This document shows, piece by piece, positions 8,110-13,144 of a stretch of DNA of 14,564 bases. The DNA is from Deltaproteobacteria bacterium. GTDB lineage: Bacteria > Desulfobacterota > GWC2-55-46. Location: the NCBI GenBank assembly GCA_016218095.1, contig JACREV010000085.1, positions 1 to 14,564 of the forward strand. Direction: 5' to 3'. Under the pieces are notes generated by a model. That model had not been told where the DNA came from. It was given only the letters and a program-made list of their open reading frames with translations, and made no database searches. The position numbers were made by a program, and so were the translations under genes. The stretch's first letter is position 1. Every line of letters starts with the position of its first letter.

Positions 8110-8139
8110 TCATCCTCCCGTCTTATCGTGGAGGGTCAT
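8110..8139 (-). CDS. Possible 9-residue leader peptide ahead of the dehydrogenase gene
   Basis: An ATG at 8139 has a near-perfect ribosome site on the minus strand (AGGAGG, complement of 8147-8152, seven-base spacer) and opens a nine-codon frame, MTLHDKTGG, then TGA. The TGA overlaps the ATG at 8113 of the long gene as ATGA. It could be a translational leader controlling entry into the operon, or a chance occurrence in the 5' untranslated region. No run of one amino acid suggests classical attenuation. Confidence 0.35.
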   Translation of the reverse strand: MTLHDKTGG

Positions 8140-8245
8140 GGCCAGACCTCCTGGGCTGTATGTGGTTTTCGGGTGACAGGGCGCGGTTTACGGAATCGGT
8201 GTTCTTAGAAGGGGTACGGAGAAGTTCCTGGTCTTCGTTGCGCCC

Positions 8246-8262
8246 CTTAGATGGAGTCTAAG
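8246..8262. promoter_or_regulatory. Dyad CTTAGA-N5-TCTAAG over the operon promoter
   Basis: Perfect 6+6 inverted repeat with a 5-bp spacer. It covers the proposed -10 and start point of the minus-strand operon, the normal place for a repressor operator. No cognate regulator is visible in the window. Confidence 0.4.
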
Positions 8263-8282
8263 TCAATAATGGGGTTTGTCAA
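8255..8282 (-). promoter_or_regulatory. Candidate sigma70 promoter of the minus-strand operon
   Basis: Read on the minus strand, TTGACA (complement of 8277-8282) is followed after 16 bases by TAGACT (complement of 8255-8260), a 4/6 match to the -10 consensus. Transcription would start near 8248, leaving a 5' leader of about 150 nt before the dehydrogenase gene. The -10 is weak and the site unproven. Confidence 0.45.
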
Positions 8283-8350
8283 GAAAGGGAGGCGCCGTCC
8301 TTTTTGAGAGGTTTTCCCCCGATATTTTTTCGCTGTACAGGCTTATTGTA

Positions 8351-8379
8351 TTGACAAGGCGGCGTGTATTTGTTATTTT
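8351..8379 (+). promoter_or_regulatory. Sigma70 promoter of the initiator tRNA gene
   Basis: A consensus -35 TTGACA (8351-8356) and, 17 bp later, TATTTT (8374-8379) preceded by an extended -10 TGT (8371-8373). The predicted start near 8386 lies about a dozen bases ahead of the mature tRNA 5' end. AT-rich flanks and position make this one of the most convincing promoters in the window. Confidence 0.75.
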
Positions 8380-8396
8380 AATAAGATTGCAAACTA

Positions 8397-8474
<78 letters not shown>

Positions 8475-8484
8475 AATTAAAAAA

Positions 8485-8517
8485 AGAGGGAGGCCCTTTT
8501 GCCTCCCTCTTTTTTTT
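8485..8517 (+). terminator. Rho-independent terminator of the tRNA gene
   Basis: A perfect 10-bp stem AGAGGGAGGC / GCCTCCCTCT (8485-8494, 8501-8510) with loop CCTTTT, followed by seven T. It begins ten bases after the CCA. The A-run before the stem would also let it terminate minus-strand transcripts. Confidence 0.92.
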
Positions 8518-8526
8518 AATTTCAGA

Positions 8527-8654
8527 TGGCAGGATTTGAAAGCAACCGAGCGCCGAGCGAAGAGCGAGGAAAAGGCCTTTCGGGAGAAAGGCCGGAAGCG
8601 AGGTTGCCCGGCCAGAGCGAGAGAGCGGGAGCGAACGAACGCGGCCAAATCCTG
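8527..8654. other. Nested inverted-repeat segment downstream of the tRNA
   Basis: Three nested complementary pairs are visible: CAGGATTTG (8529-8537) with CAAATCCTG (8646-8654); GCAACC (8542-8547) with GGTTGC (8602-8607); and a perfect 8-bp hairpin GGCCTTTC / GAAAGGCC (8574-8581, 8586-8593) closed by a GGGA tetraloop. The sequence between is purine-rich with repeated GAGCG motifs. No credible protein frame exists. It could be a structured RNA or a mobile tRNA-tail repeat; I do not recognise a family. Confidence 0.5.
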
Positions 8655-8680
8655 TCCCCGCTACCAAATTGAGGCCGCGT

Positions 8681-8751
8681 TTGGGCTACTTTTAGCCCAA
8701 CAAAATAGCATGTCATGAATCGTTGGGCTTCGCTGCGCTCAGCCCAACCTA
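8681..8751. repeat. Two GGGCT-type palindromes
   Basis: TTGGGCTA / TAGCCCAA (8681-8688, 8693-8700; loop CTTT) is followed by GTTGGGCT / AGCCCAAC (8722-8729, 8741-8748). The second unit, ending in AGCCCAACCTAC, resembles the two GGGTTA units at 9184-9214 and 9412-9442. This looks like a dispersed intergenic palindromic repeat family. Confidence 0.6.
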
Positions 8752-8779
8752 CGCGTCTTCTCGACTTATGCCATATAAC

Positions 8780-8819
8780 ACAGGGGCTACGGCTTTCGCC
8801 GTAGCCCCTGTATGTTTTT
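8780..8819 (+). terminator. Strong intrinsic terminator hairpin without an obvious upstream gene
   Basis: A perfect 14-bp stem (8780-8793 with 8798-8811, loop TTTC) followed by ATGTTTTT. On the plus strand it could stop read-through from the tRNA region or transcription of the structured segment at 8527-8670. On the minus strand it lies 15 bp beyond the stop of the small gene at 8826, but has no T-run in that direction. Confidence 0.7.
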
Positions 8820-8825
8820 AAACTG

Positions 8826-8996
8826 CTAACCCTCCGGCTCAGGCGGGTCCTTTGTTGAAGTCTTTTCTCCGTCCTTTTGAGAATCAGGCCTTGGCGGCCT
8901 TTCAAGGTCTTCCCTTATCATGGCGCCAGCGTACATCGACGCCGGGAAGATGCGCAAGAGGAACCTCAAGATCACGAGATAGAAGATCAGCTTCAA
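8826..8996 (-). CDS. Small single-pass membrane protein, hypothetical (TTG start)
   Basis: 56 residues starting at TTG 8996, with a perfect GGAGG site (complement of 9003-9007) six bases upstream. The N-terminal third, MKLIFYLVILRFLLRIFP, is a hydrophobic helix with embedded arginines. The remainder is a hydrophilic Pro/Lys/Glu/Asp tail from REDLERPPRPDS to PPEPEG. Good ribosome site, start and typical codon use argue that it is real. The anatomy, a short membrane anchor plus charged tail, is common in uncharacterised small envelope proteins, and I assign no function. The ribosome site falls in the 3' arm of a GC-rich hairpin, which suggests translational control. The nearest neighbours are the repeat region upstream and a plus-strand terminator downstream. 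Confidence 0.6.
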   Translation of the reverse strand: MKLIFYLVILRFLLRIFPASMYAGAMIREDLERPPRPDSQKDGEKTSTKDPPEPEG

Positions 8997-9002
8997 TACA
9001 AA

Positions 9003-9027
9003 CCTCCGGGTAACGGGGGCCCGGAGG
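9003..9027 (-). promoter_or_regulatory. Hairpin sequestering the ribosome site of the small gene
   Basis: A perfect 8-bp stem CCTCCGGG / CCCGGAGG (9003-9010 with 9020-9027). On the minus-strand RNA the second arm contains the whole GGAGG site for the TTG start at 8996, so folding would block initiation. Only four T follow on the plus strand, so it is a poor plus-strand terminator. Confidence 0.5.
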
Positions 9028-9183
9028 CTTTTGAAGAGCTCAATTTACAGGTTCAGCTTTGTTGCCAGAAATGCCGCGTGTGAGTGGAGGAGCCCCGGAC
9101 GCATGAGGCAGATTCCGGTAATTCCTATCATTCTACGGCAAATGCTTTATTGATGCACAGAGAAATGCCGGCTCCTCCCAAAA

Positions 9184-9442
9184 CGCTGGGTTACTCTTTG
9201 CTAACCCAGCCTACAAAAACTAACCCAGCCTGCAAGGCGACCCCTCCCCACCTCCCCTTATAAAAAGGGGAGGAGTTTCAGGAACATGGGCAACAACAAA
9301 GACTGGATTCCCGATTAAAACCTCTGGAATGACATACAGACTATTCATATCGTCATTCCAGCGTGCTTCAAGCGGGAATCCAGCGTCTTGTGCAAAGGCT
9401 CTCCCGACAAACGCCGGGTTACGCTTCGCTGACCCAGCCTAC
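9184..9442. repeat. GGGTTA palindromic repeat, copies at 9184-9214 and 9412-9442
   Basis: Two 31-bp units of identical length, same orientation, differing at about six positions. Each is a GGGTTA stem closing a small loop and ending ACCCAGCCTAC. The first has a 9-bp perfect stem (9185-9193 with 9202-9210). A truncated third copy, TAACCCAGCCT, is at 9221-9231. Confidence 0.75.
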
Positions 9443-9520
9443 AGAGATTGGCGCGTAAAAACAGATAGAATTAATAATACGACCCCACCCCACCTCCCCT
9501 TGTAAAAAGGGGAGGAGTTT
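9238..9520 (+). repeat. 41-bp direct repeat, copies at 9238-9278 and 9480-9520
   Basis: The copies differ at only two positions (9245/9487 and 9260/9502). Each contains the hairpin CCTCCCCTT / AAGGGGAGG with a 5-nt loop (9251-9273 and 9493-9515). The second copy forms the left part of an element with terminal inverted repeats. Confidence 0.85.
9303..9383. repeat. 81-bp nested inverted-repeat element
   Basis: The outer arms CTGGATTCCCG (9303-9313) and CGGGAATCCAG (9373-9383) are perfectly complementary over 11 bp. The inner arms CTGGAATGAC (9324-9333) and GTCATTCCAG (9352-9361) over 10 bp. The motif type GTCATTCC...GGGAATCCAG is familiar from dispersed bacterial intergenic repeats. Confidence 0.75.
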
Positions 9521-9562
9521 TAAAGACTCCCCCTCCTTGAAATTTGAGCGAGTGGGGTCGTA
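9478..9562. repeat. 85-bp MITE-like element with 11-bp terminal inverted repeats
   Basis: TACGACCCCAC (9478-9488) is the exact reverse complement of GTGGGGTCGTA (9552-9562). The enclosed DNA contains one copy of the 41-bp repeat and its hairpin. It is non-coding, and the right terminus is ten bases from the cupin stop codon. Confidence 0.6.
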
Positions 9563-9572
9563 CCTTACCCCC

Positions 9573-9959
9573 CTACCCGCCCCTCTCCTTCTCGTACGCC
9601 TCTGCCTCGGCCTTGTTCCTGTGGATAGTCTTGTCCGGGTGCTCCGGGGGTGAGTAGATGCTGTAGAGCTTCAACGGCTCTGTCCGCGATGTGTTCACGA
9701 TGTTGTGCCGGGTCCCGGCCGGGATGACTACCGCGGAGCCGTCCTCCAGAGGATGTTCCGAGCCGTCGAGCACGGCCTTGCCTTTGCCTGCCTCCACCCT
9801 TATGAACTGGTCGGTATCGTCGTGGGTCTCCATGCCGATCTCCTCTCCGGGCGCAAGCGACATGACGACCAATTGGCTCTTCGGCCCCGTAAAGAGGACC
9901 TCTCTAAAGTAGGAATTTGCGATCGACTTCTTTTCTATGTTGACAATGTATCCTGGCAT
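9573..9959 (-). CDS. Small single-domain cupin protein
   Basis: 128 residues forming one cupin barrel. Motif 1 is GEEIGMETHDDTDQFIRVEAG, where the usual HxH is reduced to H-x3-D-x-Q spacing as in several small cupins. Motif 2 is VIPAGTRHNIVN with PxG and a conserved His. A single divalent metal is therefore likely but the substrate is unknown. The C-terminus is a hydrophilic tail, PPEHPDKTIHRNKAEAEAYEKE, seen in many cupins annotated as mannose-6-phosphate isomerase-like. The start at 9959 has GGGAGG six bases upstream. An open extension to 10094 contains no recognisable domain and runs over a palindromic region, so I rejected it. The gene appears monocistronic. Confidence 0.88.
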   Translation of the reverse strand: MPGYIVNIEKKSIANSYFREVLFTGPKSQLVVMSLAPGEEIGMETHDDTDQFIRVEAGKGKAVLDGSEHPLEDGSAVVIPAGTRHNIVNTSRTEPLKLYSIYSPPEHPDKTIHRNKAEAEAYEKERGG

Positions 9960-9993
9960 TCCGCGCCTCCCTTGAAAGGGTTTGGTTGACTGA

Positions 9994-10003
9994 CCGTTAA
10001 CGG
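9994..10003. promoter_or_regulatory. 10-bp palindrome CCGTTAACGG upstream of the cupin gene
   Basis: A perfect palindrome 35 bp upstream of the cupin ATG, within its probable promoter region. It could be an operator, but at this length chance is possible. Confidence 0.25.
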
Positions 10004-10052
10004 CCCTACCATTCAATTCTACCAGACATCGACAGAATGCGGCTTGTTGAAA

Positions 10053-10086
10053 GGGGCCGCGCCTCGAAGGGCGGCCCTGCCTTTTT
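10053..10086 (+). terminator. GC-rich hairpin followed by TTTTT
   Basis: GGGCCGC (10054-10060) pairs with GCGGCCC (10071-10077), with an inner CCT/AGG extension and a TTTTT run at 10082-10086. It has terminator shape on the plus strand, but no plus-strand gene ends here, so its role is doubtful. Confidence 0.35.
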
Positions 10087-10123
10087 ATCCACAAAAAAAC
10101 TCAACCCCCTCAAAAACCCCCCC

Positions 10124-10159
10124 AAAAAAAGAGGCGGCCCCTGAAAGGGGCCGCCTCTT
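10124..10159 (-). terminator. Rho-independent terminator of the lipoprotein gene
   Basis: A 13-bp perfect stem (10129-10141 with 10147-10159, loop TGAAA) lies 19 bp past the stop codon at 10179. On the minus strand it is followed by T residues (A-run 10124-10130). Confidence 0.92.
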
Positions 10160-10178
10160 AAAAGCTCTTTCCAAACCG

Positions 10179-11633
10179 TTAAAACCCGGAGAGGTCCGAG
10201 CACGTTGAACACTTGACCCCAAGGAATATTTCCCTGTGATTGGGAGAGGCACTGTCAAAGCTCACATTGAACATGAGCGTATTGCCGCCGTTGCCTATCG
10301 CCCCGGCGTAGGGCGGGGCGTCCTGGGATAAGGACGCGCCGAATGAGCCGTCCGCGGCGACGGCTATGTTCATGGACGAGGACGCTGAGCTGACAACTCC
10401 ATCGGCCTGATTCTTCAAAGAGAGCGTGCAGGCCCCGGCGGCGGCGCATGTCATGGTCCCGAACTCGGCGACGTAGCTCGTCCCGTTGTCGTCCCCGAAG
10501 CCCGCTATCGCCCAGGTGCCCTCGATGCTGAAGGTGGAGTAGCCGGATTCCTGTTTCATGAAGAACCCGCCTTCGTAATCGTAGTCATTGAAGGTGTCGG
10601 CCACGGCGGCGATATTGCCGTTGCCGGAGATATAGAGGGCGGTGCCGCTCGAGAGGTTGACCTTCGCTCCCAGGACATCATAGGTGACCATGGCCGGACC
10701 GTCGCCGATGACACCGTTATTGTTCCTTGTGCCGTGGACGTCTAAAGAGCCTGCGCCGTCCGCCGTCGTCAGGGTCGAGGTCGCCCTGTAAGAGGCCTCC
10801 GTGGTCTTATACCCGTAGCCGATCGTATAATACAGGCCGGCAAAGTCCGCGTTCGTGAAGACCGTCGTGCCGTCGAGCTTGACGAGGGACATGAGGCCCT
10901 GCGCCGTCGAGCCGAACATCTCAGTCCCGTCGGTCACGATCATATTGCCGTCGTCGGAAAGGACCCATCTTGCGGCGTTGACATCCCCTGCGATATTTGT
11001 GGCCATGGTAAAACTGCCGTCCGCGTTTTCAAAGGCCGCGTAGGTGAAGTCGTTTGCGCCGGAGCCCAACGTCCCGTTATTATTCCAGTAGCCGGTGATA
11101 GAGCCGGTGCCGTCGCCGTTGAAGACCGCCTCAGAGAGCTCGACATACCAACCGTTCACGGGGTCGTGGCGGATGATCTGATAGCCCCATGTGCCTGCGA
11201 GGCCCGGGACCTGTGATGAAGTGAGCGTTATCGTGTCGCTACCGGAGGCGGAGACCATGCCGTCACCGTCCTTGAACCATGTATAGACGGTCTTCACGCC
11301 GGGCGTGGAACTCAATGTGAAGGCGGCGATCCCTGCGTAGGATGGCGTCCTCGTCACCGCGGCCCAGCCGAAGGCAGAGGGCTCCGGAGCAATAGGGGAC
11401 TCCGAGGCGTAGTAACCGGTCACACCCTCGTCGTCCGTGGCTGAAAGCGTCAATGTGACATAAGTGGACGAAGTTGAGCCATCCCCGTTGTTTATGGTTA
11501 CGGCGGCATTAGTCGGGGCGGAACCGTCATTGGAGCCGCCCCCGCCAGAGCTCTCCGAGCCTCCTCCGCCGCACCCCGTGACAGCGATAATGAGCAGTAA
11601 AGGGATACAGCGATAGAAAACCTTCTTCAACAC
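10179..11633 (-). CDS. Large exported lipoprotein with Ig-like domain and three tandem C-terminal units
   Basis: 484 residues from a GTG start (11633) with AGGAGG seven bases upstream. The signal peptide ends in VTGC (Cys21), followed by a Gly/Ser linker. Residues about 43-137 look like an Ig/fibronectin-type domain of a kind common in deltaproteobacterial surface proteins (YVTLTLSATDDEGVTGYYAS, TVYTWFKDGDGMVS). Residues about 143-474 contain three similar units starting near 143, 261 and 367. Units 1 and 2 share GTW/GLY-type openings and a DG-x-GS...NNNG...G-x-G block; unit 3 opens GTW. The end carries CSTC. No catalytic motif is recognised, and an outer-membrane surface role is inference. 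It has its own terminator and is divergent from ssb. Confidence 0.85.
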   Translation of the reverse strand: MLKKVFYRCIPLLLIIAVTGCGGGGSESSGGGGSNDGSAPTNAAVTINNGDGSTSSTYVTLTLSATDDEGVTGYYASESPIAPEPSAFGWAAVTRTPSYAGIAAFTLSSTPGVKTVYTWFKDGDGMVSASGSDTITLTSSQVPGLAGTWGYQIIRHDPVNGWYVELSEAVFNGDGTGSITGYWNNNGTLGSGANDFTYAAFENADGSFTMATNIAGDVNAARWVLSDDGNMIVTDGTEMFGSTAQGLMSLVKLDGTTVFTNADFAGLYYTIGYGYKTTEASYRATSTLTTADGAGSLDVHGTRNNNGVIGDGPAMVTYDVLGAKVNLSSGTALYISGNGNIAAVADTFNDYDYEGGFFMKQESGYSTFSIEGTWAIAGFGDDNGTSYVAEFGTMTCAAAGACTLSLKNQADGVVSSASSSMNIAVAADGSFGASLSQDAPPYAGAIGNGGNTLMFNVSFDSASPNHREIFLGVKCSTCSDLSGF

Positions 11634-11673
11634 CCGGAAGCCTCCTGAAATATACTGAGATTATTTATCGCGT

Positions 11674-11753
11674 CTGTAAAAACAGCTTGAATTTACGCGG
11701 TCCGGCAGATGCATATGGCGACCTTAAGTATATGCGTATACACGTCTTAAGTA
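11674..11753. promoter_or_regulatory. Palindromes in the lipoprotein/ssb divergent intergenic region
   Basis: CTGTAAAAACAG (11674-11685) is a CTGT-N4-ACAG dyad. GTATATGCGTATAC (11728-11741) is a 5+5 dyad flanked by two CTTAAGTA repeats (11723-11730 and 11746-11753). AAAACAGCTTG occurs at 11679-11689 and again at 11778-11788, just before the ssb -35. These are candidate binding sites for a regulator shared by the divergent genes. Confidence 0.35.
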
Positions 11754-11785
11754 AATATTAAAATTATCCGTTTGCTTAAAACAGC

Positions 11786-11814
11786 TTGCAAGCCGAAATG
11801 CGTGCAAGTATAAT
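11786..11814 (+). promoter_or_regulatory. Sigma70 promoter of ssb
   Basis: TTGCAA (11786-11791), a 17-bp spacer, then a perfect TATAAT (11809-11814). The expected start near 11821 leaves a leader of about 40 nt before the ssb ATG. Confidence 0.8.
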
Positions 11815-11861
11815 AACACCGGCACCCTCCCAAACCCGCAATCTCAAAAAAGGAGCTTTTT

Positions 11862-12275
11862 ATGGCTGGTCTAAACAAGGTCATCCTCATAGGGAACCTC
11901 GGGGCAGACCCCGAAATAAGGTACACGCCGTCTGGCATGGCCGTCGCGAACTTCAGGATAGCAACCTCCGAGACCCGGAACACCAAGGACGGACAGAAAG
12001 AGACCAAGACCGAGTGGCACAGGATCGTGACCTTCGGAAAGCTCGCCGAGATATGCGGCGAGTACTTAGAGAAGGGCAAGCAGGTCTACATAGAAGGCAA
12101 GATACAGACCCGAAACTGGGAGGACAAGGACGGGAACAAGCGTTTCACGACCGAGATAGTGGCGAACGACATGAGGATGCTCGGGTCCAAGGGCTCCTCC
12201 GGCGCCGGGGCCTCGGCCGCCGAACCCCAGGTCGACGAGATCCCGCCGACCGACATGGACGACGTGCCGTTCTGA
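11862..12275 (+). CDS. ssb: Single-stranded DNA-binding protein
   Basis: 137 residues. The OB fold starts MAGLNKVILIGNLGADPEIR and continues with GMAVANFRIATSE, TEWHRIVTFGKLAEICGEYL and KGKQVYIEGKIQTRNWEDKD, all standard SSB blocks (about 1-108). A short Gly/Ala/Ser linker leads to the acidic tip DMDDVPF, which recruits replication and repair partners. It binds single-stranded DNA as a tetramer in replication, recombination and repair. The ATG at 11862 follows AGGAG with a near-ideal spacer. It has its own promoter and a strong terminator, so it is probably monocistronic rather than in an rpsF-rpsR operon. Confidence 0.97.
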   Translation: MAGLNKVILIGNLGADPEIRYTPSGMAVANFRIATSETRNTKDGQKETKTEWHRIVTFGKLAEICGEYLEKGKQVYIEGKIQTRNWEDKDGNKRFTTEIVANDMRMLGSKGSSGAGASAAEPQVDEIPPTDMDDVPF

Positions 12276-12288
12276 GGATAAAATATCT

Positions 12289-12326
12289 CCCCTCCCTCGA
12301 CGGGAGGGGATTAAGGGGAGGGTGAA
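12289..12326. repeat. CCCCTCCC/GGGAGGGG palindromic repeat
   Basis: An 8-bp perfect stem (12289-12296 with 12302-12309, loop TCGAC) followed by TTAAGGGGAGGGTG. This is a familiar kind of dispersed bacterial intergenic repeat and lies 13 bp after the ssb stop. It lacks a T-run. Confidence 0.55.
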
Positions 12327-12371
12327 GCCCTCCTTCCGAAAGCGCAGGCCTTAAAATCAGCAAACGCATCC

Positions 12372-12404
12372 AAGCCCGCCCCCCGGAGGGGGGCGGGCTT
12401 TTTT
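12372..12404 (+). terminator. Rho-independent terminator of ssb
   Basis: A 13-bp stem AAGCCCGCCCCCC / GGGGGGCGGGCTT (12372-12384, 12388-12400) with a GGA loop and a T-run to 12404. Confidence 0.93.
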
Positions 12405-12474
12405 ATGCCTCCTCCGGCCTTTAACCCTTAAAAACCCCTGAATCCCGCGCTCCTTGGCCGTCCCCCTCCCCTCC

Positions 12475-12503
12475 TTGACCCCGTCCGGCGCTTCGGGTAC
12501 AAT
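12475..12503 (+). promoter_or_regulatory. Sigma70 promoter of the OsmC-family gene
   Basis: TTGACC (12475-12480), exactly 17 bp, then TACAAT (12498-12503). The expected start is near 12510, inside the adjacent dyad. A second TTGACA at 12516 has no matching -10. Confidence 0.65.
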
Positions 12504-12506
12504 CAA

Positions 12507-12535
12507 TATATGAAATTGACATTCAATTTCATATA
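12507..12535. promoter_or_regulatory. 29-bp operator-like dyad at the OsmC-gene start point
   Basis: TATATGAAATTG (12507-12518) and CAATTTCATATA (12524-12535) are perfect reverse complements around ACATT. It is very AT-rich in a GC-rich genome, and overlaps the predicted transcription start. MarR/OhrR-type repressors use AT-rich dyads at ohr/osmC genes, so an operator is likely. An RNA hairpin in the leader is the alternative. Confidence 0.65.
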
Positions 12536-12562
12536 CATCCATGACAAAAAGAGGTGAACCGT

Positions 12563-13138
12563 ATGGCACACGCGGTAAGAAAGATCAAAGAGAACGTCGT
12601 TAACGGGGTGAACATCGACCACCTGGCCGAGACCGTCCAGTCGATAAAGGCGAACCCGGAGCTCGCGCGCTTCAGGTTCCGGGCCTCGACGAAATGGCTC
12701 GGAGGCGCGCATACCGAGACGAGGATACAGGGCTTCTTTGGTGCCGGAAGGGAGGACTCGTCGCGGAGAAGGGCCTTTGTGCTCGAATCAGACGAGCCCC
12801 ACTCCCTCCTCGGCACAAACCACGGACCGAACGCGGTAGAGACTTTCCTCCACTCGATAGCATCGTGCCTCGCCACAGGCTTCGCTTACAGGGCCGCGAG
12901 CGAAAACGTGAGGATCGATTCGCTGGATTTCAAGGTCGAGGGCGAGATAGACTTAAGGGGCTTTCTCGGCGTCTCAAGCGCGGTAAGGCCCGGCTACCAG
13001 TCTATCCGCGTCACGTACAAGGTCAGGTGCGACGCCCCGAAGGAGAAGGTCGTCGAGATATGCGACTACGTCCAGAAGACCTCGCCTTTACTCGATATGC
13101 TCAAGTTCCCGGTGAGCGTCTCAATCGAGATGGAGTAG
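12563..13138 (+). CDS. OsmC/Ohr-family protein
   Basis: 191 residues. The family signature is in the middle: SDEPHSLLGTNHGPNAVETF followed by LHSIASCLATGFAYRAA, with the conserved Cys in ASCL at the start of the long helix. The C-terminal half includes DSLDFKVEGEIDLRGFLG and the terminal strand FPVSVSIEME. OsmC/Ohr proteins use two cysteines to reduce organic hydroperoxides. Here the second position reads KTSPLLDMLKFPVS, without Cys, so this looks like the OsmC-like branch and peroxidase activity is uncertain. A 40-residue N-terminal extension precedes the core. I chose the ATG at 12563, preceded by GAGG; a GTG at 12554 would add three residues. It has its own promoter with operator-like dyad and a terminator. 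Confidence 0.9.
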   Translation: MAHAVRKIKENVVNGVNIDHLAETVQSIKANPELARFRFRASTKWLGGAHTETRIQGFFGAGREDSSRRRAFVLESDEPHSLLGTNHGPNAVETFLHSIASCLATGFAYRAASENVRIDSLDFKVEGEIDLRGFLGVSSAVRPGYQSIRVTYKVRCDAPKEKVVEICDYVQKTSPLLDMLKFPVSVSIEME

Positions 13139-13144
13139 TTTCCA

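Larger units (their letters stand above)
9028..9572. other. Gene-free repeat-rich intergenic region
   Basis: About 545 bp with no credible coding frame, between the small gene's leader and the cupin gene. It is filled by palindromic and direct repeats listed separately. It also has a GGAGGAGCC / GGCTCCTCC pair (9086-9094, 9170-9178) and two copies of AGAAATGCCG (9067-9076, 9161-9170). Base composition is more AT-rich than the flanking genes. Confidence 0.7.

Noticed and set aside
8479..8645. Integrated genomic island between the tRNA 3'-end repeats
   Set aside because: Only 167 bp and no integrase or cargo. The repeat is real, but an island is not supported by this window.
9028..9572. Possible CRISPR array
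   Set aside because: Repeats are of different families, unevenly spaced and few; no regular spacer pattern and no cas gene.
9960..10094. N-terminal extension of the cupin
   Set aside because: No similarity to cupins, runs over palindromic DNA, and the ATG at 9959 has a clear GGGAGG site.
11786..12325. Plus-strand 179-residue frame overlapping ssb
   Set aside because: Out-of-frame shadow beginning before the ssb ribosome site. The ssb frame has the complete OB fold and acidic tail.
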